Part shown: one piece after another, positions 1-5,455 of the stretch
Layout: each line of letters opens with the position of its first letter
Numbering within the stretch: the first letter of the stretch is position 1
Assembly (NCBI GenBank): GCA_964520975.1
Contig: CAZFPA010000014.1
Coordinates: 1 to 44,495 of the forward strand
Direction of reading: 5' to 3'
Length of the DNA: 44,495 nucleotides
Source of the DNA: CAZFPA01 sp964520975
GTDB taxonomy: Bacteria; Bacillota; Negativicutes; Selenomonadales; Selenomonadaceae
Notes under the pieces: model-generated
Seen by the model: the letters and a program-made list of their open reading frames with translations, nothing else
Database searches by the model: none
What the model was told of the DNA's origin: nothing
Translations under genes and position numbers: made by a program

Positions 1-52
1 TCGGTTCTTTTCCTTTGGGGATGCAATGTTCCTCAAAGTAATGAAAAAATAA
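1..52 (+). CDS. queA: QueA C-terminus (partial): S-adenosylmethionine:tRNA ribosyltransferase-isomerase
   Basis: Only the last 16 codons are present, reading RFFSFGDAMFLKVMKK before the TAA at 50-52. The RFFSFGDAM block is the well-known C-terminal signature of QueA, which transfers and isomerises the ribosyl group of AdoMet onto preQ1-modified tRNA to make epoxyqueuosine. A strong terminator follows ten bases after the stop, as expected for a gene end. QueA acts directly after Tgt, whose gene here lies 12 kb downstream rather than adjacent. The call rests on a short stretch, but the motif is distinctive. Confidence 0.75.
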   Translation, partial: RFFSFGDAMFLKVMKK

Positions 53-61
53 TAATATAGT

Positions 62-102
62 TTTGCCCCGCAACCTTAAAAGTTTAAGAATTGCGGGGCA
101 AA
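62..102. terminator. Intrinsic terminator after queA
   Basis: Perfect 12-bp arms TTTGCCCCGCAA (62-73) and TTGCGGGGCAAA (91-102), with further pairing CTTAAA/TTTAAG (75-80/83-88) inside the loop. An AT-rich tract follows. The symmetry would allow it to work on either strand. Confidence 0.8.
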
Positions 103-690
103 TATTTTATGTGTATTTAATAAATAATCATGTTGATTTTCCCGTAGCAGTATGTCCGGAAAAAATATTTAATTTTCTACCTACAGGGACGGTTTGTTCT
201 GTAAACTGTCTAAATTGATGTAGTATAAGTTTTTTTATTTCGGTTATATATGTAGAGGAATTGCTTTTCCTTTTTCTTGCTTTGATTTTTTATATTAGTA
301 TGTCTATGCTTGAAATAAAAAACATTATGAGGAGAAAAGAAAAAAGAAGCTGCGTGCATGAAAAATATATTTGTGAGCCATTCCTTTGCGGGGAATGAAA
401 AAATGAAACAGACCGGATGCCGCTGGTGTTATTGCCTGTCTGTAGTATGAGCGTCCGGGTATGCAATTTATCAACCAGCTGGAGGTGTTCCGGCCGATGG
501 AAGGGCTGTGCGCTGCTTATGTACTCTTAGCGGCTTGTATGAATTTGATACGGAGGTGCGATGCTGTGCTGCAATGCGATGGATGGGAGAAACGCGCTGG
601 CTGCCAGTCAGAGGCCGCTTTTGGAATTGCCAACGAGATTCCATGCATGGATCACGAGAATTTACCAAATGAAAAATGAGCAACAAAAAA
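103..690. other. Intergenic stretch without a confident gene; possible broken reading frame
   Basis: Bases 103-350 are AT-rich and show no convincing gene. One plus-strand frame stays open from ATG 358 to TGA 670-672 except for a single TGA at 448-450. Its first part would encode a 30-aa peptide ending in a cysteine cluster (GCRWCYCLSVV). The second part, about 73 codons, resembles nothing I know. Several other frames are also open over 461-679 and none has a convincing ribosome site, so this may be a decayed gene or chance. Confidence 0.3.
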
Positions 691-706
691 CCGCCCCGAA
701 GGGCGG
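685..706 (-). terminator. Minus-strand intrinsic terminator of the GG-peptide gene
   Basis: On the minus strand CCGCCC, the tetraloop TTCG, GGGCGG and then a run of six T residues form a textbook terminator. It lies 20 bases past the stop codon of the small peptide gene at 726-872. Confidence 0.85.
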
Positions 707-725
707 CTTTTGTAAAAGTACATTA

Positions 726-872
726 TTACCAGGGACGGATGATGTTTCTCTTTGGCTTCTCATCTTCTGGTTTCGGTTTGCATGGATAGTCATCCTGCCC
801 GCCAGTTACCTTGTCCAGTTCCTGCTCTTTTAAAGTTTCGTTTACCTTTTTGTCGATTTTCTTCTCAGTCAT
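726..872 (-). CDS. Small double-glycine-leader peptide precursor (bacteriocin/pheromone-like)
   Basis: The gene encodes 48 aa from the ATG at 870-872, preceded by AAAGGAG at good spacing. A longer upstream start is possible but lacks a ribosome site. Residues 1-25 form a charged, helical leader ending LKEQELDKVTGG, which matches the class of leaders cut after GG by C39-peptidase ABC exporters. The remaining 23 residues are hydrophilic and rich in Pro, Lys and Asp/Glu, with one cysteine (QDDYPCKPKPEDEKPKR) and an aromatic end (RPW). It has its own terminator and no exporter, immunity or modification gene beside it. Leader-type recognition is by motif. The mature function (bacteriocin, signal, or precursor of a modified peptide) is unknown. 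Confidence 0.7.
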   Translation of the reverse strand: MTEKKIDKKVNETLKEQELDKVTGGQDDYPCKPKPEDEKPKRNIIRPW

Positions 873-1029
873 TTTAAACACGCTCCTTTGATTGAATTTG
901 TTTTCTTGTATCTTATACGCAGGAGCCTTGGGACTATTACAAAATTCTTTTATGAAATTTTTCATGATGCTTTCAGGAGTCCTATGTATAATCAAAATAT
1001 ATTGTTTATCTATAAGGAGGCGATTTGCG

Positions 1030-1683
1030 ATGAATAAGATGGTACGTATTGCAGCTTTATCGGCGATGCTGTTGGTTATGGTATGCTCGGTTGCCTTTGC
1101 TTCTGCAAAAGCCAGTCCTACAGCAGAAATTTCAACAGCACATTATACGGATCGGAATGTTGATCTTTCCTATCCGCAGGTTACGATGGCGAATAAAAAA
1201 GCTGAAGAGAAAATCAATGGACAGATTGAAGCTGTCGTAGCGCAGTTTAAAACTGGAGTGCAGGCGGATATGCGCCAGGGAGGCAAGATTCAGGCTGCTA
1301 TGAAATACGATGTCAGACTGAATCATACAGGATTGTTGAGTCTTACGCTTTCCGAGTATACCTATGCGGACAAAGCTGCACATGGAATGACATATGTGAA
1401 AGGAATGACCTTTAATACGGATGGAGAGCTGTGCACGTATGCGGATGTGCTGAAATTAGCAGCGGTTGCCAAATCGGAGGCGGCATACAGCGCTTCAGCT
1501 GTGACCGAAAAACTCAAAATAAAGGCTGCACAGGATGGCATTGTGCTGAATCCTGATTTCAAGGGACTGGATGCAGTGACACAGGAATTTTATTTCGACG
1601 ATGAAACCAATCTGCACATCCTTTTTCAGCCCTATGAGGTGGCCCCTTATGCTGCCGGGGTCATCGATCTCAAGATTCAGTGA
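1030..1683 (+). CDS. Secreted DUF3298/RsiV-like domain protein
   Basis: The gene encodes 217 aa from ATG 1030, seven bases after AAGGAGG (1015-1021). The reading frame is open further upstream but has no better start. Residues 1-24 form a Sec signal peptide with two Lys/Arg near the N-terminus, a core LSAMLLVMVCSVAFA, and a likely cut near ASA. The rest has the DUF4163/DUF3298 pattern seen in RsiV and PdaC: paired strands beginning with parallel 'YPQV' text, an N-terminal 'IN..I' helix, SLTLSEYTYADKAAHGMTY, then FYFDDETNLHILFQPYEVAPYAAGV near the C-terminus (shown here joined only in part). RsiV-type domains bind lysozyme, and PdaC uses the domain beside a deacetylase. No catalytic domain is present here, so the role is probably binding or sensing in the periplasm, by inference. 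Confidence 0.7.
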   Translation: MNKMVRIAALSAMLLVMVCSVAFASAKASPTAEISTAHYTDRNVDLSYPQVTMANKKAEEKINGQIEAVVAQFKTGVQADMRQGGKIQAAMKYDVRLNHTGLLSLTLSEYTYADKAAHGMTYVKGMTFNTDGELCTYADVLKLAAVAKSEAAYSASAVTEKLKIKAAQDGIVLNPDFKGLDAVTQEFYFDDETNLHILFQPYEVAPYAAGVIDLKIQ

Positions 1684-1715
1684 GAATAGCAAGGTCAAAC
1701 AACGTATAAACACAG

Positions 1716-1762
1716 GGAAAGCCCGGTAATCCAGGTGCATTGGACTACCGGGCTTTCCTCTT
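1716..1762. terminator. Bidirectional terminator between convergent genes
   Basis: Arms GGAAAGCCCGGTA (1716-1728) and TACCGGGCTTTCC (1746-1758) pair perfectly. After one mismatch, TCCA/TGGA extends the stem around a 7-nt loop. It separates the DUF3298 gene (plus) from the small gene on the minus strand. Confidence 0.85.
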
Positions 1763-1771
1763 TACAGGATG

Positions 1772-1996
1772 TTACTTTTCGCAGAGCACCTTTGAAAGAA
1801 TGCGGAACAAAAAATCCTTATTGTAATTGGATATAGTGTCCACCATGAGTGGCAGCAGTTCCTCAGCCGGACGGATTTTCCCGTCGGGAGTAAGGGCCTT
1901 CTGCGCGACTTCCATGGCGAGGTTCATCATGACCTTATCGTTTACCATATCCTGGTCTACCGCATCAAAGGCGGTTTTTAATTCGTTTTGAGTCAA
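1772..1996 (-). CDS. Unknown small protein, 74 aa
   Basis: The frame extends to a GTG at 2003-2005, but that codon sits one base from the AGGAG. The TTG at 1994-1996 has normal spacing and gives MTQNELKTAFDAVDQ as the N-terminus. The predicted protein is soluble, mostly helical and acidic, with no signal peptide or membrane segment. It contains one cysteine near the end (LSKVLCEK). I do not recognise a family. Its promoter carries an unusually long palindrome and shares its sequence with the tgt and relA promoters, so it may belong to the same regulon. Convergent with the DUF3298 gene, with a shared terminator. Confidence 0.6.
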   Translation of the reverse strand: MTQNELKTAFDAVDQDMVNDKVMMNLAMEVAQKALTPDGKIRPAEELLPLMVDTISNYNKDFLFRILSKVLCEK

Positions 1997-2018
1997 AATT
2001 ATCACGCTCCTGTAGGAT

Positions 2019-2067
2019 ATTATAACGCGATTGTGCAGGATTTCGCAACGCTAAATCCTGCACAATC
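2019..2067 (-). promoter_or_regulatory. Promoter with 39-bp palindrome (copy A of a three-copy promoter module)
   Basis: On the minus strand, -35 TTGCGA (2048-2043), an 18-bp spacer and -10 TATAAT (2024-2019) lead into the gene starting at 1996. The -35 lies in the centre of a palindrome with 15-bp perfect arms, GATTGTGCAGGATTT (2029-2043) and AAATCCTGCACAATC (2053-2067), around a 9-bp centre that is itself partly symmetric. Binding of a dimeric repressor here would block the -35 element. The -35 to -10 stretch is nearly identical to those before tgt and relA. Confidence 0.75.
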
Positions 2068-2160
2068 CGTGCTGGGGAACATCTTGTTCCGGGTTATTGC
2101 CATAGGTAGGTGTATTTTCGGAGCAGGTATGCTATACTACTGAGGATAAGGAGGAATTTT

Positions 2161-2439
2161 ATGCGGGAAAACAATCGCAGTCTGCCGCAGGCAGGCGAGA
2201 TATGGCGACATTTCAAGAATAAGAAATATCAGATTCTGACGGTTGCGATGCACACAGAAACCAGGGAAATGCTTGTCGTTTATAAAGCGCTCTACGGAGA
2301 TCGGAAGGATTATGTCCGGCCACTGGATATGTTCATGAGCGAGGTGGATCATGAAAAATATCCGGAAGTGCAGGAAAACTATCGTTTCGAAAAAATTGCG
2401 GACGGTCTTTCAGAAGCGGATACTTCAGCATCCACCTGA
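2161..2439 (+). CDS. DUF1653 domain protein
   Basis: The gene encodes 92 aa from ATG 2161, with AAGGAGG at 2149-2155. The sequence carries the DUF1653 pattern: GEIWRHFKNKKYQILTVAMHTETRE (given only as a landmark around residues 12-36), then VVYKALYGD and a PLDMFMSEV segment. DUF1653 proteins are small, soluble, SH3-like proteins of unknown function, sometimes fused to other domains. The stop codon (2437-2439) abuts the stop of the convergent deformylase gene with no gap. Family assignment is by pattern memory. No role can be assigned. Confidence 0.75.
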   Translation: MRENNRSLPQAGEIWRHFKNKKYQILTVAMHTETREMLVVYKALYGDRKDYVRPLDMFMSEVDHEKYPEVQENYRFEKIADGLSEADTSAST

Positions 2440-2853
2440 CTAAATGAGGATACCATTGCAGTGGTCGAGCTCATGCTGGATGATCTGCGCGGTAAAGCCG
2501 CGGAACTTTTGTTTTTGCCGATGAAAGCGCAGGTCATAGTACTTTATTTCAATGCTTTCATAGCGTTTCGTCTGCCGTTCACCGGGAAGCGACAGACAGC
2601 CTTCGTTGGTAAGGTAGCTTTTTGTTGAATGTCGGCTGATTTCCGGATTCAGCATGGCGATGCGGAGTGGGCCGTCCTGAATGACGATGATTCTTTTGGC
2701 AACGCCGATCATGTTGGCTGCCAGACCTACGCAATGCGAAGCATGTGCTGCGAGTGTGTCGAGCAGGTCCTGGGCGATGGGAATATCCTCGCGGCAGGCA
2801 GGCTGTGAGGGTTGGGCGAGAAATAATGGGTCCTTTACGATTTCTTTGATCAT
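2440..2853 (-). CDS. def: Atypical peptide deformylase
   Basis: The gene encodes 137 aa from ATG at 2851-2853, behind AAAGGAG. The frame is open upstream to 2982, but that region holds the promoter. Peptide deformylases remove the formyl group from the first methionine of new proteins. Metal-ligand motifs are present: EGCLS (Cys86) and QHELDH (His127, Glu128, His131). Motif I reads GLAANMIG (43-50), so the glutamine that normally forms the oxyanion hole (GLAAxQ) is methionine. The GLAANMIG variant is known to me from a shorter Firmicute deformylase subgroup that coexists with a standard Def, so this is probably a second copy or a specialised form. The truncated C-terminus right after HCNGILI also fits that subgroup. 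Confidence 0.85.
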   Translation of the reverse strand: MIKEIVKDPLFLAQPSQPACREDIPIAQDLLDTLAAHASHCVGLAANMIGVAKRIIVIQDGPLRIAMLNPEISRHSTKSYLTNEGCLSLPGERQTKRYESIEIKYYDLRFHRQKQKFRGFTAQIIQHELDHCNGILI

Positions 2854-2884
2854 GAGCAGATGCTCCTTTTTATTGTTTGTGTAA

Positions 2885-2913
2885 ATTGTAGCTTTTTTAG
2901 CAAAATGTGGCAA
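2885..2913 (-). promoter_or_regulatory. Promoter of the deformylase gene
   Basis: Minus strand: -35 TTGCCA (2913-2908), 17-bp spacer, -10 TACAAT (2890-2885), about 30 bases before the start codon. It diverges from the promoter at 2992. Confidence 0.6.
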
Positions 2914-2991
2914 TAGGCACTTATTTTTCGGAAAATATATTTTATTGTAAATCATTGAGCAAAAAGAATTTTGCGTAGGCAAGAATTACTC

Positions 2992-3031
2992 TTGACAATT
3001 CTATCTGTAATAAATATAATTACAGATAGAA
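2992..3031 (+). promoter_or_regulatory. Consensus promoter overlapped by a perfect 13-bp inverted repeat (Rrf2 operator)
   Basis: A perfect -35 TTGACA (2992-2997), 17-bp spacer and perfect -10 TATAAT (3015-3020) precede the rhodanese-Rrf2-RclA genes. A perfect inverted repeat, TTCTATCTGTAAT (2999-3011) and ATTACAGATAGAA (3019-3031) with a 7-bp centre, covers the spacer and the -10. Such a strong promoter is likely held off by a repressor, and the second gene of the operon encodes one, so autoregulation is inferred. Confidence 0.85.
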
Positions 3032-3055
3032 TATGAAATACAGGAGGAGATGACA

Positions 3056-3472
3056 ATGCGAATTCTTTTTGTGGTGGTTTTTATCTTGGGAGCAGCAGCG
3101 ATTTTCTTTGGCTGTGCCAATGCTGCAGAAAAAGAAAAGGGCGGAGACCGGGCAGCTTATGTGCGGTTGACCCCGGCAGAGGCTAAGGATATGCTGGAGA
3201 AAAATCCACAGGTGGTCCTGGTCGATGTACGGACACCGGAAGAGTATGCGGAAAAGCATATTCCGAATGCCCGGTTGATTCCAAATGAAACCATTAAGGG
3301 CGAGGTGCCTGGCCTGGCGAAGGATGCTGTGATTCTGCTTTACTGCCGTACCGGGCATCGCAGCCAGCAGGCGGCAAATAAACTGTTGGATGCAGGCTAT
3401 CAGCATGTATACGATATGGAGGGCGGTATAACGAAGTGGCCGTATGAGACGGAGGCTGGTGCCGCGCAATAA
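3056..3472 (+). CDS. Rhodanese-domain lipoprotein
   Basis: The gene encodes 138 aa. ATG 3056 is preferred over ATG 3050 because AGGAGG (3042-3047) then has an 8-base spacing. The N-terminus is a hydrophobic signal ending AIFFGC, so a lipobox with Cys20 is likely and the protein would be anchored outside the inner membrane. Residues 38-130 form a single rhodanese domain: VDVRTPEEYAEKHIPNA, then the active-site loop CRTGHRS with the sulfur-carrying cysteine, then MEGGITKWP. Rhodaneses move sulfane sulfur between thiols. Being first in an operon with a redox-type Rrf2 regulator and an RclA-like flavoprotein suggests handling of reactive sulfur or oxidant stress, by inference. Confidence 0.85.
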   Translation: MRILFVVVFILGAAAIFFGCANAAEKEKGGDRAAYVRLTPAEAKDMLEKNPQVVLVDVRTPEEYAEKHIPNARLIPNETIKGEVPGLAKDAVILLYCRTGHRSQQAANKLLDAGYQHVYDMEGGITKWPYETEAGAAQ

Positions 3473-3484
3473 AGGGAGGATTTC

Positions 3485-3895
3485 ATGACCAGTGATTTTG
3501 CAGTGGCGGTTCACGCCCTGGTTTTTTTGAATCATAAGCAGCGCCCGGAGTCCAGCGAGCAGATTGCGGAAAATGTCTGTACGCATCCGGTGCGTCTGCG
3601 GCGGATATTGGCCCGCCTGAAGAAGAACGGGCTCCTGAGCACCAGGGAGGGAGCCAGCGGAGGCTATCATTTCCAGCGCGCGGCGGCGACGGTCACACTG
3701 GCAGCGGTCGCGGATGCTTTGTCTGAAAAGCCGGTCGATGTGAAATATCGGACGGGATCGCTGGACAAGGAATGCCAGATTGCCTCGGGAATGGCTGGGA
3801 TCATGGATGACGTTTACGGAATATTGAACGACGCCTGTTATGAACGCTTGGCGTCGATTACGATTGCTGATATTGATAAAAAAATTTTTAGATGA
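3485..3895 (+). CDS. Rrf2-family transcriptional regulator
   Basis: The gene encodes 136 aa from ATG 3485, with GGAGG at 3475-3479. The N-terminal winged helix-turn-helix shows the Rrf2 signature SSEQIAENVCTHPVRLRRIL and the wing REGASGGYHF. It has three cysteines (32, 97, 118), but they are not arranged as the C-x5-C-x6-C cluster ligands of NsrR/IscR, so an iron-sulfur cluster is unlikely and thiol oxidation is the more likely signal. The gene lies 12 bases after the rhodanese gene and 10 bases before the RclA gene, all one operon. The palindrome on the operon promoter is the natural binding site, by inference. Confidence 0.9.
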   Translation: MTSDFAVAVHALVFLNHKQRPESSEQIAENVCTHPVRLRRILARLKKNGLLSTREGASGGYHFQRAAATVTLAAVADALSEKPVDVKYRTGSLDKECQIASGMAGIMDDVYGILNDACYERLASITIADIDKKIFR

Positions 3896-3905
3896 GGTGA
3901 AATGG

Positions 3906-5279
3906 ATGGCTAAGAAGTATGATGCGGTGATCCTGGGATTTGGCAAAGGAGGAAAAACACTGGCCGGGTATCTGGCAGGACAGGGTAAAAGTGTGGCAAT
4001 GGTGGAAAAATCCAGTGAAATGTATGGCGGTACCTGTATCAATGTGGGCTGCATTCCAACCAAGTCCCTGGTTGACAGTGCGCAGCGCGTGACGCTCCGG
4101 GCATTGGATTCCTTTGAGGAAAAGGCGATTTTTTATAAGGAAGCCATTGCGCGGAAAAAAACATTGGTGGGCATGCTGCGCGGCAAGAATTATCACATGC
4201 TGGCAGATCAGAAGAATATTACTATCTATCGTGGTATTGGCAGCTTTTTAAATGAGCATGAGATACAGGTCGTTGGTGAAGATGGCGAAGATGTGCTGTT
4301 GGGAGAGCAGATTTTCATCAATACGGGTTCTGAAGCAGTCGTTCCCTCGATTGCCGGCCTTCGGGAAAGCCATCGCGTCTATTTGAGCGAAGAAATCATG
4401 GAGCTCGAAACTCTGCCGGAAGAGCTCATCATCATTGGCGGTGGCTATATCGGTCTCGAATTTGCGTCCATGTACCACATGTTTGGCGCAAAGGTGACTG
4501 TATTGCAGAATATGCCGAATTTCATTCCTCGCGAGGATAAGGATATTTCTAACGCTGTCCATGAGGAAATGGCCCGGCTGGGCATAGAATTTGTTTTCAG
4601 TGCGGATATTGACCGCATCCAGGACCAGGAGGAAAAGACCCTTGTCCACTATCGCATTGGCAATCGTGAGTACCAAAAGTCCGCAGATGCTGTTTTGGTA
4701 GCTACGGGCCGCAGGCCGAATACGGCAGCGTTGAATCTTGCCGCGGCAGGCGTAGCAACACTTCCCAATGGTGGTATCCGGACAGATGCCCAGCGTCGCA
4801 CCAGTGTGGAACATATCTGGGCGATGGGGGATGTTGTCGGAGGTTTGCAGTTTACCTATGTTTCATTGGATGATTTTCGTATTGTGAAGGCGGCTCTGTC
4901 TGGTGGCAGTTATACGGACACGGGACGGAATATTCCGTACAGCGTGTTCATTGAACCCTCACTTTCCCGCGTAGGGCTTACGGAAAAGGAAGCGCGCGAG
5001 CAGAAATATGATATTGCAGTAGCGAGTCTGCCGGCGGCAGCGATACCTAAAGCGCATGTGCTGCAGCATCCGCAGGGACTTTTAAAGGCCATCGTGGACA
5101 GGAAGACCGGAAAGATTCTTGGCGCGGCACTGTTCTGTGTGGAATCGTACGAGATGATCAATATCATCAAGCTGGCGATGGATGCCGGCCTGCCGTATAC
5201 GGCTCTGCGGGATCAGATTTTCACGCATCCGACGATGAGTGAAGCGCTCAATGATTTATTTGGTCGTATCCAGTTATAA
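3906..5279 (+). CDS. rclA: RclA-like FAD-dependent disulfide oxidoreductase
   Basis: The gene encodes 457 aa from ATG 3906, after GAGGTGA (3894-3900). The frame also opens inside the Rrf2 gene, which I reject. It belongs to the pyridine nucleotide-disulfide oxidoreductase family: FAD-binding GFGKGGKTLA near the N-terminus, the redox pair MYGGTCINVGCIPTK (two cysteines), the NAD(P)-binding GGGYIGLEFASM, the FAD motif IWAMGDV and the dimerisation domain ending DQIFTHPTMSEALNDLF. The wording matches E. coli RclA (reactive chlorine resistance, a copper/NADH-linked flavoenzyme) along its length, more than mercuric reductase or lipoamide dehydrogenase. In E. coli the operon is controlled by the AraC-type RclR, whereas here an Rrf2 regulator takes that place. 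Confidence 0.88.
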   Translation: MAKKYDAVILGFGKGGKTLAGYLAGQGKSVAMVEKSSEMYGGTCINVGCIPTKSLVDSAQRVTLRALDSFEEKAIFYKEAIARKKTLVGMLRGKNYHMLADQKNITIYRGIGSFLNEHEIQVVGEDGEDVLLGEQIFINTGSEAVVPSIAGLRESHRVYLSEEIMELETLPEELIIIGGGYIGLEFASMYHMFGAKVTVLQNMPNFIPREDKDISNAVHEEMARLGIEFVFSADIDRIQDQEEKTLVHYRIGNREYQKSADAVLVATGRRPNTAALNLAAAGVATLPNGGIRTDAQRRTSVEHIWAMGDVVGGLQFTYVSLDDFRIVKAALSGGSYTDTGRNIPYSVFIEPSLSRVGLTEKEAREQKYDIAVASLPAAAIPKAHVLQHPQGLLKAIVDRKTGKILGAALFCVESYEMINIIKLAMDAGLPYTALRDQIFTHPTMSEALNDLFGRIQL

Positions 5280-5289
5280 GTGCTGAAAA

Positions 5290-5328
5290 CAGCCTTTTCT
5301 CTGCCAGGGGAAGAGGCTGCTTTTATTT
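5290..5328 (+). terminator. Terminator of the rclA operon
   Basis: CAGCCT (5290-5295) pairs with AGGCTG (5314-5319), with partial inner pairing TTC/GGAA, and is followed by CTTTTATTTTG. It starts ten bases after the rclA stop. Confidence 0.7.
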
Positions 5329-5354
5329 TGCAAAGGATTGAGGCTTTTTTCAGA

Positions 5355-5383
5355 TTTCGCTTTGCGCACGGGTATGATACAAT
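5355..5383 (+). promoter_or_regulatory. Extended -10 promoter of the condensation-cNMP gene
   Basis: A weak -35 TTTCGC (5355-5360), 17-bp spacer, and TGaTACAAT with the -10 hexamer at 5378-5383. The GATTTCGC at 5353-5360 recalls the left arm of the dyad at 19961, but the rest of that module is missing. Confidence 0.5.
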
Positions 5384-5455
5384 AAACGTAGGACTAAAAT
5401 TTGGGAGGCGCAGTGGAAAGCCATGGCTGTGTCTGTATGGCGAAGGGGCGATTGG

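Noticed and set aside
448..450. TGA read as selenocysteine in the frame from 358
   Set aside because: No SECIS-like hairpin directly after it, no known selenoprotein family, and the frame itself is doubtful.
561..833. Plus-strand open frame of 90 codons with a GGAGG nearby
   Set aside because: It reads through the hairpin at 691-706 and antisense through the GG-peptide gene, and the sequence has no features.
3485..3895. Rrf2 regulator as an iron-sulfur NsrR/IscR
   Set aside because: The cysteines (32, 97, 118) are too far apart for the usual three-cysteine cluster motif.
3020..4063. Minus-strand open frame of 347 codons
   Set aside because: Antisense to the rhodanese-Rrf2-rclA operon, no motifs, no ribosome site.
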